64,000 nt of DNA from Streptomyces bicolor (GTDB lineage Bacteria; Actinomycetota; Actinomycetes; Streptomycetales; Streptomycetaceae). This document shows, in pieces, positions 8,679 to 17,500 of this stretch. Numbering within the stretch: the stretch's first letter is position 1; each line of letters begins with the position of its first letter. A program made the translations under genes and the position numbers. The notes under the pieces were generated by a model. That model saw nothing but the letters and a program-made list of their open reading frames with translations. It did no database searches and was not told where the DNA came from. Location of the stretch: NCBI RefSeq assembly GCF_000719285.1, contig NZ_JOFS01000010.1, positions 62,001 to 126,000 on the forward strand. Direction: 5' to 3'.

Positions 8679-9948
8679 ATGGGACGACCTGACCTGAATC
8701 GCAGGCAACTTCTGGCCACCGCCGGGGGATTGGCGGTGGCCGGCAGCTTCGGCTTCGCGGCACTGGGCACCGGCGCCGACGCGCTCGCCTCCAGTGCCCG
8801 CACCCGGGTGCGGTACTGGAACCTCTTCCAGGGCGGCGACGGCAACAACCAGGTCGCCATGGCCGCCGCCGGCAACCGCGCGCCGGAACTCGCGGTCATG
8901 CACCAGGGCCGCATCCCCGGCTTCGCACCCGGCCGACCTCCTCGACCCCTGGGACATCGACCCGCTCGCCGAGTTCGGCGTACGGGAGGCCGACTTCAAC
9001 CCCGTGCTGTGGCAGCGCGGCATCGTCGACGGCGAGCTCTACGCCCTGCCCCTCGACATCCACGTCCAGCTGAGTTTCTACCGCAAGGACGTCTGCGAGA
9101 AGGCGGGCCTCCTCGACGCCGACGGCCGGCTCCCCTCCGCCACCTCCCCCGACGAGTGGTTCGAGATCCTCAAGGCGGCCAAGGGGCAGCTGAAGAAGGG
9201 CGTGCAGACGCTCGGCCTGCACGCCAACGACGCCAACTTCTGCTGGTGGTTCTTCGTCGCCTTCTACCAGCAGCTCCAGGGCACCTACTTCAACGACGAC
9301 CAGACCGAGCTCACCTTCGACGTCGACAAGGCGACCCAGGTCCTGGAGTTCTTCCGCAAGCACGTCACCGACGGCTACGTCACCCTCGGCGCGACCGACG
9401 GCGAGGCCTTCCTCGCCGGTTCGCCCTTCACCTGGGAGGGCAACTGGTCGGTGCCGTACTTCAACGCGGAGAAGGTCGAGTACGGCGCCCAACCGCTGCC
9501 CCCGGTCTTCGGCCGGCCCGCCACCCACGCCGAGTCGCACTCCTTCGTGCTGCCCCACCAGGCCGACCGGGGCGGCGCCGCCAACGAGGGTGCGCACCGT
9601 CTCGCCGCCTACCTGGTCACCCACGCCACCACCTGGGCCAACGGCGGCCACATCCCCGCTTACCTGCCCACCTTCAAGGACCCGGCGTATCTGAAACTCG
9701 CCCCCCAGAACGAGTACTCCAAGCCCGCCATGGACCACCCGGCCACCGAACCCCACATCTGGTTCGCGGGCTCCACCGGCATCCTCGCCACGCGCATCGG
9801 CCCGATCATCGCCGCCGCCAACCTCGGCTCCGTCAGCCCGCAGGCCGCGGCGGGCCGTATGAGATCCGCCCTGGCGCAGCTGCTCGCCGCCCACAACCCC
9901 ATGAGCGGCCTGACCGCCGCCGAGGAGCTGAAGGGAGCCGGCGCATGA
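8679..9948 (+). pseudogene. CUT1-type extracellular sugar-binding protein, frameshifted
   Basis: The N-terminus (MGRPDLNRRQLLATAGGLAVAG) has a twin-arginine signal. Reading frame is lost at the CCC run 8928-8930: removing one C joins GFAP to ADLLDPWDIDPLAEFGV and restores about 422 residues ending in EELKGAGA. The body is a typical oligosaccharide-binding protein (LYALPLDIHVQLSFYRKDVCEKAG, FTWEGNWSVPYFNAEK). The segment between the first strand (VRYWNLFQGGDG) and MAAAGNRAPELAVMH also looks about 30 residues too short for the family. Its stop overlaps the first permease (ATGA). Whether the frameshift is genuine or a sequencing error cannot be told here. Confidence 0.8.
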
Positions 9949-10892
9949 GCAGCACCACGAGCACGGTCGCCGCCGGAACGCTGCGCCCCCGCGCGGCCAC
10001 CGCCGCCGACTCGGCACGCCTGCGCTGGTCGAACCGCTTCCAGCACGGCGGCTGGTTCGTCGCCCCGTTCTTCGTCCTGTACGGCCTCTTCGTCATCCTG
10101 CCGGTCGTCCGCGGCCTCTACCTCAGCTTCACCGACGCCAACATCTCCGGCGACCACACCAGCTTCGTCGGCCTCGACAACTACCGCGAGGCCCTCCAGG
10201 ACGACCTGGTGTGGTCCTCCCTCGGGCACAGCCTGCGGTTCACTCTGTACGTCGTCCCCGCCATCGTCGTCGTAGCCCTGCTGATGGCGCTCATCGCCCA
10301 CCACACGCTCCACTTCAAGTGGCTGTGGCGGCTCTGCTTCTTCGCCCCCTTCCTGCTCCCCTCCGCGGTGATCGGCAACCTGTGGTGGTGGCTGTTCCAG
10401 CCCACCAACGGCATGGTCAACCACGTCCTCGGCCTGGACACGCCCTGGCTGACCCAGAAGTCGACGGCCCTGCTCGCGATCGTGATCGCCACCCTGTGGT
10501 GGACGGTCGGCTTCTCCTTCCTCCTCTACCTGGCCGCCCTGCAGAACATCCCCCACCACCTCTACGAGGCGGCCGAGCTGGACGGCGCGAACGCCTTCCA
10601 GCGACTGCTCCACATCACGGTCCCCAACCTGCGCAACATCACCGGCCTGGTGATCGCGCTCCAGGTCCTCGCCTCGCTCCAGGTCTTCGACCAGGCCGTG
10701 GTGATGTACCAGTTCGGCCCGGGGCCGGAGGACTCGACGCGCACCTTCGTCCAGTACACGCTCGAACAGGGCTTCACCAGCTACCGCGTCGGCTACGCCT
10801 CCGCGATCTCCTTCATCCTGTTCCTGATCATCGCGGCCGTCGCCCTCGGACGGATGTGGCTGCTGCGCCGGCGCGAGGAGTACACCCGATGA
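9945..10892 (+). CDS. sugar ABC transporter permease (MalF type)
   Basis: A 315-residue inner-membrane permease with six hydrophobic segments. The EAA loop is clear: LYEAAELDGANAFQRLLHITVP at about residues 205-226, where the protein contacts the ATPase. The N-terminal 30 residues are cytoplasmic. It overlaps both neighbours by ATGA. CUT1 systems import oligosaccharides using a shared MsiK-type ATPase encoded elsewhere, which fits the lack of an ATPase gene here. Neighbouring GH43 and GH51 genes point to arabino-oligosaccharides. Confidence 0.88.
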   Translation: MSSTTSTVAAGTLRPRAATAADSARLRWSNRFQHGGWFVAPFFVLYGLFVILPVVRGLYLSFTDANISGDHTSFVGLDNYREALQDDLVWSSLGHSLRFTLYVVPAIVVVALLMALIAHHTLHFKWLWRLCFFAPFLLPSAVIGNLWWWLFQPTNGMVNHVLGLDTPWLTQKSTALLAIVIATLWWTVGFSFLLYLAALQNIPHHLYEAAELDGANAFQRLLHITVPNLRNITGLVIALQVLASLQVFDQAVVMYQFGPGPEDSTRTFVQYTLEQGFTSYRVGYASAISFILFLIIAAVALGRMWLLRRREEYTR

Positions 10893-11741
10893 CAACTCCC
10901 GTACTGCGCACGCCCCGCAGCACCTGGACCCCGGGCCAGATCGCCCTGACCCTGGTCGCCGCCGCCCTCTCGGCGATCTGGCTGGCCCCGCTGCTGTGGG
11001 CCCTGTCCACGTCCCTCAAGACCCCGACAGAGTCCGTGGCCGCCCCGCACTGGATCCCCGAGGACTTCACCCTGGAGTCCTGGAGGGGCGTCATCGAGGC
11101 CGGCAACATCCCCAACTGGTTCGTGAACTCGGTCGTGGTCTCCGTCTGCGTCACCTTCATCGTGCTGCTGGTGTCGTCGCTGGCCGGATACGGCTTCGCC
11201 CGCACGGAGTTCCGCGGCAAGTCGGCCCTGATGGCGCTCACGATGGCGGGCCTGATGTTCTCCCCGGCCGTCCTGGGCGTCCCCCTGTTCACCACCGTGC
11301 AGTCGCTAGGGATGGTCGACACCTACTGGGGCATGATCCTGCCGCAGTGCGCGCCCGCCGCGATGGTCTACATCCTCTACAAGTTCTTCCAGTCCCTGCC
11401 GCGCGAGCTGGAGGAGGCCGCCTTCATCGACGGCGCCGGCCGCTGGCGGATCTTCTTCACGATCGTGCTCCCCGCTGTCGAAGCCGTCGCTGTCGGCGGT
11501 CGGCATCTTCACGTTCATCGCGTCCTGGAACAACTTCATCTGGCCGTACATGGTGACCAACAACCCCGACCTGATGACCATGCCGAACGGCATCGCCACC
11601 GTGCAGAACGCCTTCGGCATCGTCTGGCCCCAGCTCATGGCCGGCGGCATCATCGCGGGCCTGCCGCTGATCGCCGTGTTCGTCTTCTTCCAGAGCCAGA
11701 TCGTGCGGGGCGTGGCCCACACAGGTCTGGCAGGCCAGTAA
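10889..11741 (+). pseudogene. sugar ABC transporter permease (MalG type), frameshifted
   Basis: The start, MTTPVLRTPRS, and first four membrane segments are intact through the EAA loop (ELEEAAFIDGAGRWRIFFTIVLP). The frame then breaks in the C4 run 11470-11473. Removing one C gives LPLSKPSLSAVGIFTFIASWNNFIWPYM and continues to the normal end QIVRGVAHTGLAGQ, about 283 residues. The EAA loop and the last two membrane helices are therefore separated as sequenced. This is the same kind of single-C error as in the binding-protein gene 2.5 kb upstream. Confidence 0.82.
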
Positions 11742-11762
11742 GCGACAAGAGGAGACCCCGCC

Positions 11763-12737
11763 TTGAAGCGCCGGAGACTCACGACCCTGCTCGCCGCCGC
11801 CGTACTCGCCCTGCTGCCGACCACCACGGCACAGGCGGAGCCGACGTACCCCGACCCCCAGCCCCTCACCGGTCAGCAGATCATCCACGACCCGACGATC
11901 ATCCGCCTCAGGTCAGGCGGCTACGTGGCCTATTCGACGGGCGGCGTGCTCGGCGCCCGGCTCTCCAAGGACCTCAGGCACTGGGACGACGCCGGCAACG
12001 CCTTCGCCGAGCCGCCGAGTTGGTGGTACGAGTACAACGACAGCGGCGACCCGTGGGCGCCCGACATCTCCTACCGGGCAGGCAGGTACTGGCTCTACTA
12101 CGCCGTGTCGAGCTGGGGCACCAACCACTCCGCGATCGGCGTGGCCACGTCCCGCTCCGGCCTGCCCGGCACCTGGACCGACCACGGCAAGGTCCTCACG
12201 TCCGAGACCACCGACTCCTGGAACGCGATCGACCCGGCGCTCGTCCAGGCGGACGGCAGGCTGTGGATGTCGTTCGGCTCGTACTGGACGGGCATCCGCA
12301 TGGTCGAGCTGAACCCGCGTACGGGCAAGGCGGCACAGGGAGCCCCGGTCCACCACCTGGCGACCCGCCCGGACGCTCCGTACGCGGTGGAGGGCCCGTA
12401 CATCGTCAAGCACGGCCGCTACTACTACCTCTTCGCGTCCTACGACCAGTGCTGCGCGGGCGTGAACTCGACGTACAAGATCAGGGTGGGCAGGTCGACG
12501 ACCGTGACAGGCCCGTACATGGACAGCGAGGGCAAGCCACTGCTGGAGGGCGGGGGAGACCTGCTCCTCGCGGGCCACGGACGGTATGTCGGCACCGGCG
12601 GCCAGTCGGTATTCCGAGCCCGAGACGGCCAGGACTGGCTGGCGTACCACTACTACGACGCAGAGGGCGAGGGCACCCCCAAGCTAGGGCTGAACCGCCT
12701 GAGCTGGACAAGTACCGGCTGGCCAAAGGCTTTTTAG
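11763..12737 (+). CDS. GH43 arabinan endo-1,5-alpha-L-arabinosidase, secreted
   Basis: A 324-residue enzyme with a Sec signal peptide (MKRRRLTTLLAAAVLALLP.. TTAQA, cleavage about residue 27). The five-bladed propeller shows the GH43 landmarks: HDPTIIRL with the catalytic Asp base, DPWAPDISY, the DSWNAIDPAL strand with the pKa-tuning Asp, and YAVEGPYIVKHG with the general-acid Glu. It cuts arabinan outside the cell. TTG 11763 follows GAGGAGACC. It is last in line after the ABC genes. Its stop codon sits at the boundary of a dispersed intergenic repeat. Confidence 0.85.
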   Translation: MKRRRLTTLLAAAVLALLPTTTAQAEPTYPDPQPLTGQQIIHDPTIIRLRSGGYVAYSTGGVLGARLSKDLRHWDDAGNAFAEPPSWWYEYNDSGDPWAPDISYRAGRYWLYYAVSSWGTNHSAIGVATSRSGLPGTWTDHGKVLTSETTDSWNAIDPALVQADGRLWMSFGSYWTGIRMVELNPRTGKAAQGAPVHHLATRPDAPYAVEGPYIVKHGRYYYLFASYDQCCAGVNSTYKIRVGRSTTVTGPYMDSEGKPLLEGGGDLLLAGHGRYVGTGGQSVFRARDGQDWLAYHYYDAEGEGTPKLGLNRLSWTSTGWPKAF

Positions 12738-12809
12738 GGGCGCGGGGCTGTGTCCATATGCGGCTCCGCCGCGTGGGCGCGAGCAACCCCCACGCACCCG
12801 CACCCGCCA
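12736..12809 (+). repeat. dispersed Streptomyces intergenic repeat, copy 1
   Basis: Begins GGGGCGCGGGGCTGTGTC and contains the hairpin GCGGC-TCC-GCCGC. The first 46 bases match the copy at 27241 at 44 positions. It lies directly after the GH43 stop and before the GH51 gene. The hairpin could reduce read-through. Such GGGGCGCGGGG repeats are scattered in Streptomyces intergenic regions. Confidence 0.6.
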
Positions 12810-12842
12810 ACGACTCAGAACGACCCCCTTCGAAAGGCGACC

Positions 12843-14351
12843 ATGCACACCGCCCGTTTCACCCTCGACCCCGCCTTCACCATCGGCGAGGTAAACCCCC
12901 GACTCTTCGGCAGCTTCGTAGAACACCTCGGCCGCTGCGTCTACACCGGCATCTTCGAACCGGACCACCCCACAGCCGACGACAAGGGCCTACGCCAGGA
13001 CGTCCTGAACCTCGTCCGCGAACTCGGCGTCACCACCATCCGCTACCCGGGCGGCAACTTCGTCTCGGGCTACAAGTGGGAAGACTCCGTCGGCCCCGCC
13101 GAAGACCGCCCCCGCCGCCTCGACCTCGCTTGGCACTCGACGGAGACCAACCGCTTCGGCCTCTCCGAGTACATCGCCTTCCTCCGCAAGATCGGCCCCC
13201 AGTCCGAACCCATGATGGCCATCAACCTCGGCACACGCGGCGTCGCGGAGGCCCTCGAGCTCCAGGAGTACGCCAACCACGCCGAGGGCACCGCCCTGTC
13301 CGACCTCCGTGTCGCCCACGGCGACAAGGACCCCTTCGGCATCAAGCTCTGGTGCCTCGGCAACGAGATGGACGGCCCCTGGCAGACCGGCCACAAGACG
13401 GCGGAGGAATACGGCCGCATCGCCGCCGAAACGGCCCGCGCCATGCGCCAGATGGACCCCAAGGTCGAACTCGTCGCCTGCGGCTCCTCCAGCCAGTCCA
13501 TGCCGACCTTCGCCGAGTGGGAGGCGACGGTCCTGAAGGAGACGTACGACCTCGTCGACTACATCTCGCTGCACGCCTACTACTGGCCGCAGGACGGCGA
13601 CTTCGACTCCTTCCTCGCCTCCGCCGTCGACATGGAGTCCTTCATCGAGAACGTCGTCGCGACGGCCGACCACGTGGGCGCGCGGCTGAAGTCCAAGAAG
13701 AAGATCAACCTCTCCTTCGACGAGTGGAACGTCTGGTACCTGCCCGAGTGGGAGGAGCACGCCAAGTCGCAGGAGGACTGGCCGGAGGCCCCCCGTCTCC
13801 TGGAGGACAACTACAGCGTCATGGACGCGGTCGTCTTCGGCTCGCTCCTCATCGCCCTGCTCCGCCACGCCGACCGCGTCACCGTCGCCTGCCTCGCGCA
13901 ACTCGTCAACGTCATCGCCCCGATCATGACCGAGCCGGGCGGCCCGGCCTGGCGGCAGACGACGTTCTTCCCCTTCGCGCAGGCCGCCAAGTACGGCCGT
14001 GGCCAGGTCCTGGACGTCCGGGTGGACTCCCCGACGTACGAGACGAAGAAGTACGGCCAGGCCGACCTGCTGCACGCCACGGCCGTACGCGCCGAGGACG
14101 GAACGGTCACCGTCTTCGCCGTCAACCGCAGCCGTACCGAGGCGCTGCCTCTGGAAGTCGCCCTGAACGGTCTCGACCTGACGACGGTCGTCGAGCACAG
14201 CGCCCTCGCGGACGCCGACCCCGACGCCCGCAACACCCTCGACGACCCCGAGCGGGTGGCCCCACACCAGGTCCAGGGCGCCGAGCTGAAGGACGGCCGC
14301 CTCACCGCCGTACTGGAACCGTTGTCCTGGAACGTGATCCGGCTGGGCTGA
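12843..14351 (+). CDS. GH51 alpha-N-arabinofuranosidase, intracellular
   Basis: A 502-residue enzyme with no signal peptide. The (beta/alpha)8 barrel carries the GH51 catalytic acid/base in WCLGNEMDGPWQ (about residue 175) and the nucleophile Glu in FDEWNVWY (about residue 298). RYPGGNFVSGYKWED near residue 70 and HAYYW near 245 are family signatures, and a C-terminal beta domain follows. It releases L-arabinose from imported arabino-oligosaccharides, completing the work of the GH43 enzyme and the ABC importer. ATG 12843 follows AAAGGCG. Length is normal. Confidence 0.92.
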   Translation: MHTARFTLDPAFTIGEVNPRLFGSFVEHLGRCVYTGIFEPDHPTADDKGLRQDVLNLVRELGVTTIRYPGGNFVSGYKWEDSVGPAEDRPRRLDLAWHSTETNRFGLSEYIAFLRKIGPQSEPMMAINLGTRGVAEALELQEYANHAEGTALSDLRVAHGDKDPFGIKLWCLGNEMDGPWQTGHKTAEEYGRIAAETARAMRQMDPKVELVACGSSSQSMPTFAEWEATVLKETYDLVDYISLHAYYWPQDGDFDSFLASAVDMESFIENVVATADHVGARLKSKKKINLSFDEWNVWYLPEWEEHAKSQEDWPEAPRLLEDNYSVMDAVVFGSLLIALLRHADRVTVACLAQLVNVIAPIMTEPGGPAWRQTTFFPFAQAAKYGRGQVLDVRVDSPTYETKKYGQADLLHATAVRAEDGTVTVFAVNRSRTEALPLEVALNGLDLTTVVEHSALADADPDARNTLDDPERVAPHQVQGAELKDGRLTAVLEPLSWNVIRLG

Positions 14352-14436
14352 TGTCCACACCTTGGACACCCGTCCAAATCTCGGACACTCTCAGCCCGCC
14401 CTCAGTTTGATGCCCTAAAGTCCGGTCCCGTCCATC

Positions 14437-14453
14437 CCTACCAACCCGGTAGG
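14437..14453. promoter_or_regulatory. CCTACC-N5-GGTAGG dyad upstream of TauE/SafE gene
   Basis: A perfect 6-bp inverted repeat, CCTACC AACCC GGTAGG, sits 28 bases before the exporter start, where a repressor or Rrf2-type regulator could bind. The regulator is not known; this is read only from the dyad and position. Confidence 0.35.
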
Positions 14454-14480
14454 AAACCTTGGAAAGACGGGACCGGCCGC

Positions 14481-15395
14481 ATGCGCACGCTGATACTGCT
14501 CGCCCTCGCGGGCCTCGGAGCCCAGCTCGTGGACGGCAGCCTCGGCATGGCCTACGGCGTGACGTCGACGACTCTGCTGCTGGCCATGGGCACCAACCCG
14601 GCCGCCGCCTCGGCCACGGTCCATCTCGCCGAGATCGGTACGACGCTGATGTCGGGCGCCTCGCACTGGCGGTTCGGGAACGTCGACTGGAAGGTCGTGG
14701 GGAAGATCGGCGTGCCCGGCGCGGTCGGGTCCTTCCTCGGCGCGACGGTCCTGTCGAAGCTGTCGACCGAGGTGGCCGCACCGCTGATGTCGCTCATCCT
14801 GCTGGGTCTGGGCGTGTACGTCATGTCCCGGTTCACCTTCCGGGGTCTGCCCAAGGACCGGGTGGGCCTGCCGCTGCGGCGCCGCTTCCTCACCCCGCTC
14901 GGACTGGTCGCCGGCTTCCTGGACGCGACCGGCGGCGGGGGCTGGGGGCCGGTCGGTACGCCCGCCCTCCTAGCCTCCGGGCGGATGGAGCCGCGCAAGG
15001 TCATCGGTTCGATCGACACCAGCGAGTTCCTGGTGGCGGTGGCGGCGAGCCTGGGCTTCCTTCTCTCGCTGGGCTCGCAGGGCATCGACTTCGTGTGGGT
15101 CGCCGCCTTCCTCGTCGGCGGCCTGGTCGCCGCGCCGATCGCCGCGTGGCTGGTGCGCATCCTGCCGCCACGGGTGCTGGGTTCGGCGGTCGGCGGCGTC
15201 ATCCTCGTCACCAACGTCCGCACCCTGCTGAACAGCGACTGGATCGCGGCGTCCGGAGCGACGGCCGTAGCGGTCTACGTCGCCCTGTACGCGCTGTGGG
15301 CCGCCGCCCTGACGTACTCGATCCGCGCCCACCTGAGGGAGGGGAAGGCGGCCGGGGCCGAGCCCGTCGAGGAACGGCAGCCGGTCAGCGCCTGA
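14481..15395 (+). CDS. sulfite exporter TauE/SafE-family membrane protein
   Basis: A 304-residue protein with seven or eight hydrophobic segments arranged as two half-repeats. The first starts LAGLGAQLVDGSLGMAYGVTSTTLL and the second FLDATGGGGWGPVGTPALL; both carry the family's G-x-G-G signature at the same place. The family exports organic sulfur compounds or sulfite, or anions in general. The gene is alone on the plus strand behind its own dyad. Start ATG 14481 has only a weak ribosome site. Confidence 0.85.
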   Translation: MRTLILLALAGLGAQLVDGSLGMAYGVTSTTLLLAMGTNPAAASATVHLAEIGTTLMSGASHWRFGNVDWKVVGKIGVPGAVGSFLGATVLSKLSTEVAAPLMSLILLGLGVYVMSRFTFRGLPKDRVGLPLRRRFLTPLGLVAGFLDATGGGGWGPVGTPALLASGRMEPRKVIGSIDTSEFLVAVAASLGFLLSLGSQGIDFVWVAAFLVGGLVAAPIAAWLVRILPPRVLGSAVGGVILVTNVRTLLNSDWIAASGATAVAVYVALYALWAAALTYSIRAHLREGKAAGAEPVEERQPVSA

Positions 15396-15404
15396 CTGGG
15401 CCTG

Positions 15405-15650
15405 ACTGGGCCTGACTGTCAAGGTCGCCTTGTAGCCGTCGGACACGCTGTCACCGAGTGCCGTCACGGGCGGGGCGACCTCGCCGTACTCGGAAAACAC
15501 CACGTAGAGCGAAGAAGAGCTGCCCGGTGTGAATGTTCTCGCCGCCTGTGTACGAGTCGTGGGTGAAGGCCATATCCGCGGGTGCCTGGGGAAACCGGGA
15601 TCCATCACTCAACTCGCTTGTGAATGGCCGGAGTTCGACCTGGCTGGAAT
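15405..15650 (-). pseudogene. possible gene remnant between TauE and DUF4360 genes
   Basis: The 368-base gap 15396-15763 is not empty. On the minus strand one frame encodes MAFTHDSYTGGENIHTG, and the adjoining frame SLYVVFSEYGEVAPPV then ALGDSVSDGYKATLTV. Both have Streptomyces-like codon use, and the frame would change near 15533. There is no intact start-to-stop gene. I do not recognise the family; it may be chance. Confidence 0.3.
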
Positions 15651-15763
15651 TCAGGGGGCTCCCTACGATTCCAACGCCTCCGGCCTTCACAGAAACCCCA
15701 CTGTTTCTTCAAGGGTTCTGCGAGCGGGAGGCTCAGCCACCCCCCAACCCCAGGGAGAGATCC

Positions 15764-16423
15764 ATGGCACGTGGACTCCTGAGACTCCTGCTGAGCGGCG
15801 GCGCGCTGGCCGCTCTGCTCACCGGCGCGCTGCCCGCGCAGGCGGCGCCGGCGTTCGAGGACCCGCCCCCGGACAAGATCGTCATCAAGGTCGCCACGGT
15901 GAACGGCTCCGGCTGCCCGCAGGGCACCACGGCGGTCGCCGTCTCCGAGGACAACACCGCCTTCACGGTCACCTACAGCGACTACCTCGCCCAGGTCGGC
16001 GGCAACTCCGACCCCACGGCGTTCCGCAAGAACTGCCAGCTCAACCTGGTCGTGCACGTCCCGCAGGGCTTCACGTACGCCATCGCCAGCGCCGACTACC
16101 GCGGCTTCGCGGCCCTCCAGCCCGGCGCGAGCGCCATCCAGCGAGCCTCGTACTACTTCCAGGGCTCCCCGAACACCCAGTTCCGCAGCCACCCCTTCAG
16201 CGGCCCCCTCAACGACAACTGGCAGGCCACCGACAGCACCGACTGGGCCCAACTGGTCTGGGCACCCTGTGGAGTTCAGCGCAACTTCAACATCAACACC
16301 GAGCTGAGGGTAAACGCGGGCACGTCCTCGCCGGACAAGGTCAGCTTCATGACGATGGACTCGACGGACGGGGACATCAGCACGGTGTACCACCTGGCGT
16401 GGAAGGAGTGCCCGGGCAAGTAG
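15764..16423 (+). CDS. DUF4360 secreted protein, 219 aa
   Basis: Starts with a signal peptide (MARGLLRLLLSGGALAALLTG..AQA, cleavage near residue 26). The mature part begins APAFEDPPPDKIVIKVATVNGSGCP and contains four cysteines (GCP, KNCQL, PCGVQ and ECPGK), which could form two disulfides. This is the typical DUF4360 pattern in Streptomyces, where the proteins are secreted and of unknown function. ATG 15764 has AGGGAGAG upstream. Upstream in-frame starts would add a non-signal extension and are rejected. Confidence 0.85.
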   Translation: MARGLLRLLLSGGALAALLTGALPAQAAPAFEDPPPDKIVIKVATVNGSGCPQGTTAVAVSEDNTAFTVTYSDYLAQVGGNSDPTAFRKNCQLNLVVHVPQGFTYAIASADYRGFAALQPGASAIQRASYYFQGSPNTQFRSHPFSGPLNDNWQATDSTDWAQLVWAPCGVQRNFNINTELRVNAGTSSPDKVSFMTMDSTDGDISTVYHLAWKECPGK

Positions 16424-16434
16424 CCGCGGGATTC

Positions 16435-16477
16435 GTAGTTCCGCCCGTACGTGGTTCCGCCCGTACGTAGTTCTGCC
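16435..16477. repeat. 16-bp tandem repeat, about 2.6 copies
   Basis: The unit GTRGTTCCGCCCGTAC is repeated head to tail at 16435-16450 and 16451-16466, with a partial third copy. It begins 12 bases after the DUF4360 stop. Each unit contains CCGCCCGTAC. No function is visible. Confidence 0.6.
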
Positions 16478-16654
16478 GACGCCGGGGCTCCGGTCCGTTG
16501 TCATGACCGGGGCCCACGGTGGTACGGCGGGACGGGGGCGGGGATCCAGGGTGGCGGCCGTGGCGCCGGTGGCGATCAGGACGGTGCGGCGACCGATCGT
16601 GGTGGGGGTTGCTGCCTCTGCTGTGCCCTTCAAAGATGAGCCTGTCATGGGCAC
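16460..16654 (-). pseudogene. possible 5-prime remnant of a Tat-exported protein gene
   Basis: Reading leftwards from ATG 16654, residues include TTIGRRTVLIATGATAATL, a convincing twin-arginine signal, followed by a proline-rich segment that then runs into the DUF4360 gene with no mature domain. The rest of 16655-17058 holds no gene I can support; parts (16690-16960) have weak coding character on both strands. I read this stretch as decayed coding DNA. Confidence 0.3.
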
Positions 16655-17058
16655 GGCACCGTAAGGAGGGATGCTGTTGATGAGCTGTCAGTTGAAAAAG
16701 TGACGGCTCGTCAAGTTTGTTGTCAGGTCAGCACGGACGGTGGCGGGCCCGAACCTCCGGCAAATGTCCACACCAGCGCACCAGGAGTTCATGCCGGCCT
16801 GGCCGTCCACCACATCCATCGCGCCGCGCGCCGTCTTGCCGCCGAAGTGTCCGCCTTGGGAATCGCGCTGCAACCGTCAGGAACGCAGTAAGGCGACAGG
16901 TCCGGTGAAGGAGTTGGCGTATTCGGTGACCCGACGGTCATAGCGGTGAAGCAGGTCGCCGGAATGCGTCGTGGAACGTCATCGGGCGGCTGGCCGTCTC
17001 CCTCTTCTGCGTGCTTTCATCCTGTCGCTATCTGTTCAATCGAAGGGAACCGCAGGTC

Positions 17059-17298
17059 ATGAGCTTCACGCCGCAGATTGAAACGGCTGAGATAGCCGAC
17101 GCCGCTCTGGACAACGTCTCCGGTGGTCAGGCGGGCGGTGCCGCTGCCTCCGGCGGTATCGCGGGCGCCCTCTCCGGCGGCCTTGCCGGCGGTCTCTCCG
17201 AGTCCGTGTCCGCCGTCGCCTGCGCCGACGTGTTCGCCGCGGTCTCGCCCGAGGGTGTCGCGCTGGGCGTGCACGCGCACGCTGCCGCCGCTCACTGA
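17059..17298 (+). CDS. orphan double-glycine-leader precursor peptide (putative RiPP or bacteriocin), 79 aa
   Basis: The first 27 residues (MSFTPQIETAEIADAALDNVSGG) resemble a leader for double-glycine peptidase processing: acidic, helical, ending in LDNVSGG. The core is rich in Gly, Ala and Ser, has repeated GG motifs (GGIAGALSGGLAGGL), a single Cys (VACADV) and an unusual C-terminus with several His and Ala (HAHAAAAH). A strong terminator follows. No modification enzyme, PCAT transporter or immunity gene lies nearby, so it would have to use distant machinery. ATG 17059 is the only sensible start. Confidence 0.6.
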   Translation: MSFTPQIETAEIADAALDNVSGGQAGGAAASGGIAGALSGGLAGGLSESVSAVACADVFAAVSPEGVALGVHAHAAAAH

Positions 17299-17310
17299 CG
17301 AAATGCGCGC

Positions 17311-17345
17311 AACGGGCCCCTGGAATTTCGTTCCGGGGGCCCGTT
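17311..17345 (+). terminator. intrinsic terminator after the GG-leader peptide
   Basis: AACGGGCCCCTGGAA pairs with TTCCGGGGGCCCGTT over 15 bp with one G-U pair, around a 5-base loop TTTCG. It starts 13 bases after the stop codon and the 3-prime side continues TGGCTTGTG. This strongly suggests that the peptide gene is monocistronic. Confidence 0.75.
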
Positions 17346-17500
17346 GGCTTGTGTCCACTTGTATTGGTTCGTATTTCCTCGCTTGCTGTCGCAGTGTCAC
17401 AAACGTGTGCGGAAACGGCTCCCGCTCCGTGTGATCAGGCGGAACCATCGCTCTCACGAGGCATGATCCCCGGGACATTCCGACTCCGGGGGGACTTCTC

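Noticed and set aside
10211..14410. A single open frame of 1399 codons through the permease, arabinanase and arabinofuranosidase region
   Set aside because: It joins part of the second permease to out-of-frame sequence after the C-run frameshift; the real GH43 and GH51 genes lie in other frames with intact catalytic motifs.
16688..16935. Possible transposase remnant
   Set aside because: Short overlapping frames on both strands show no DDE or other transposase motif and no terminal repeats.
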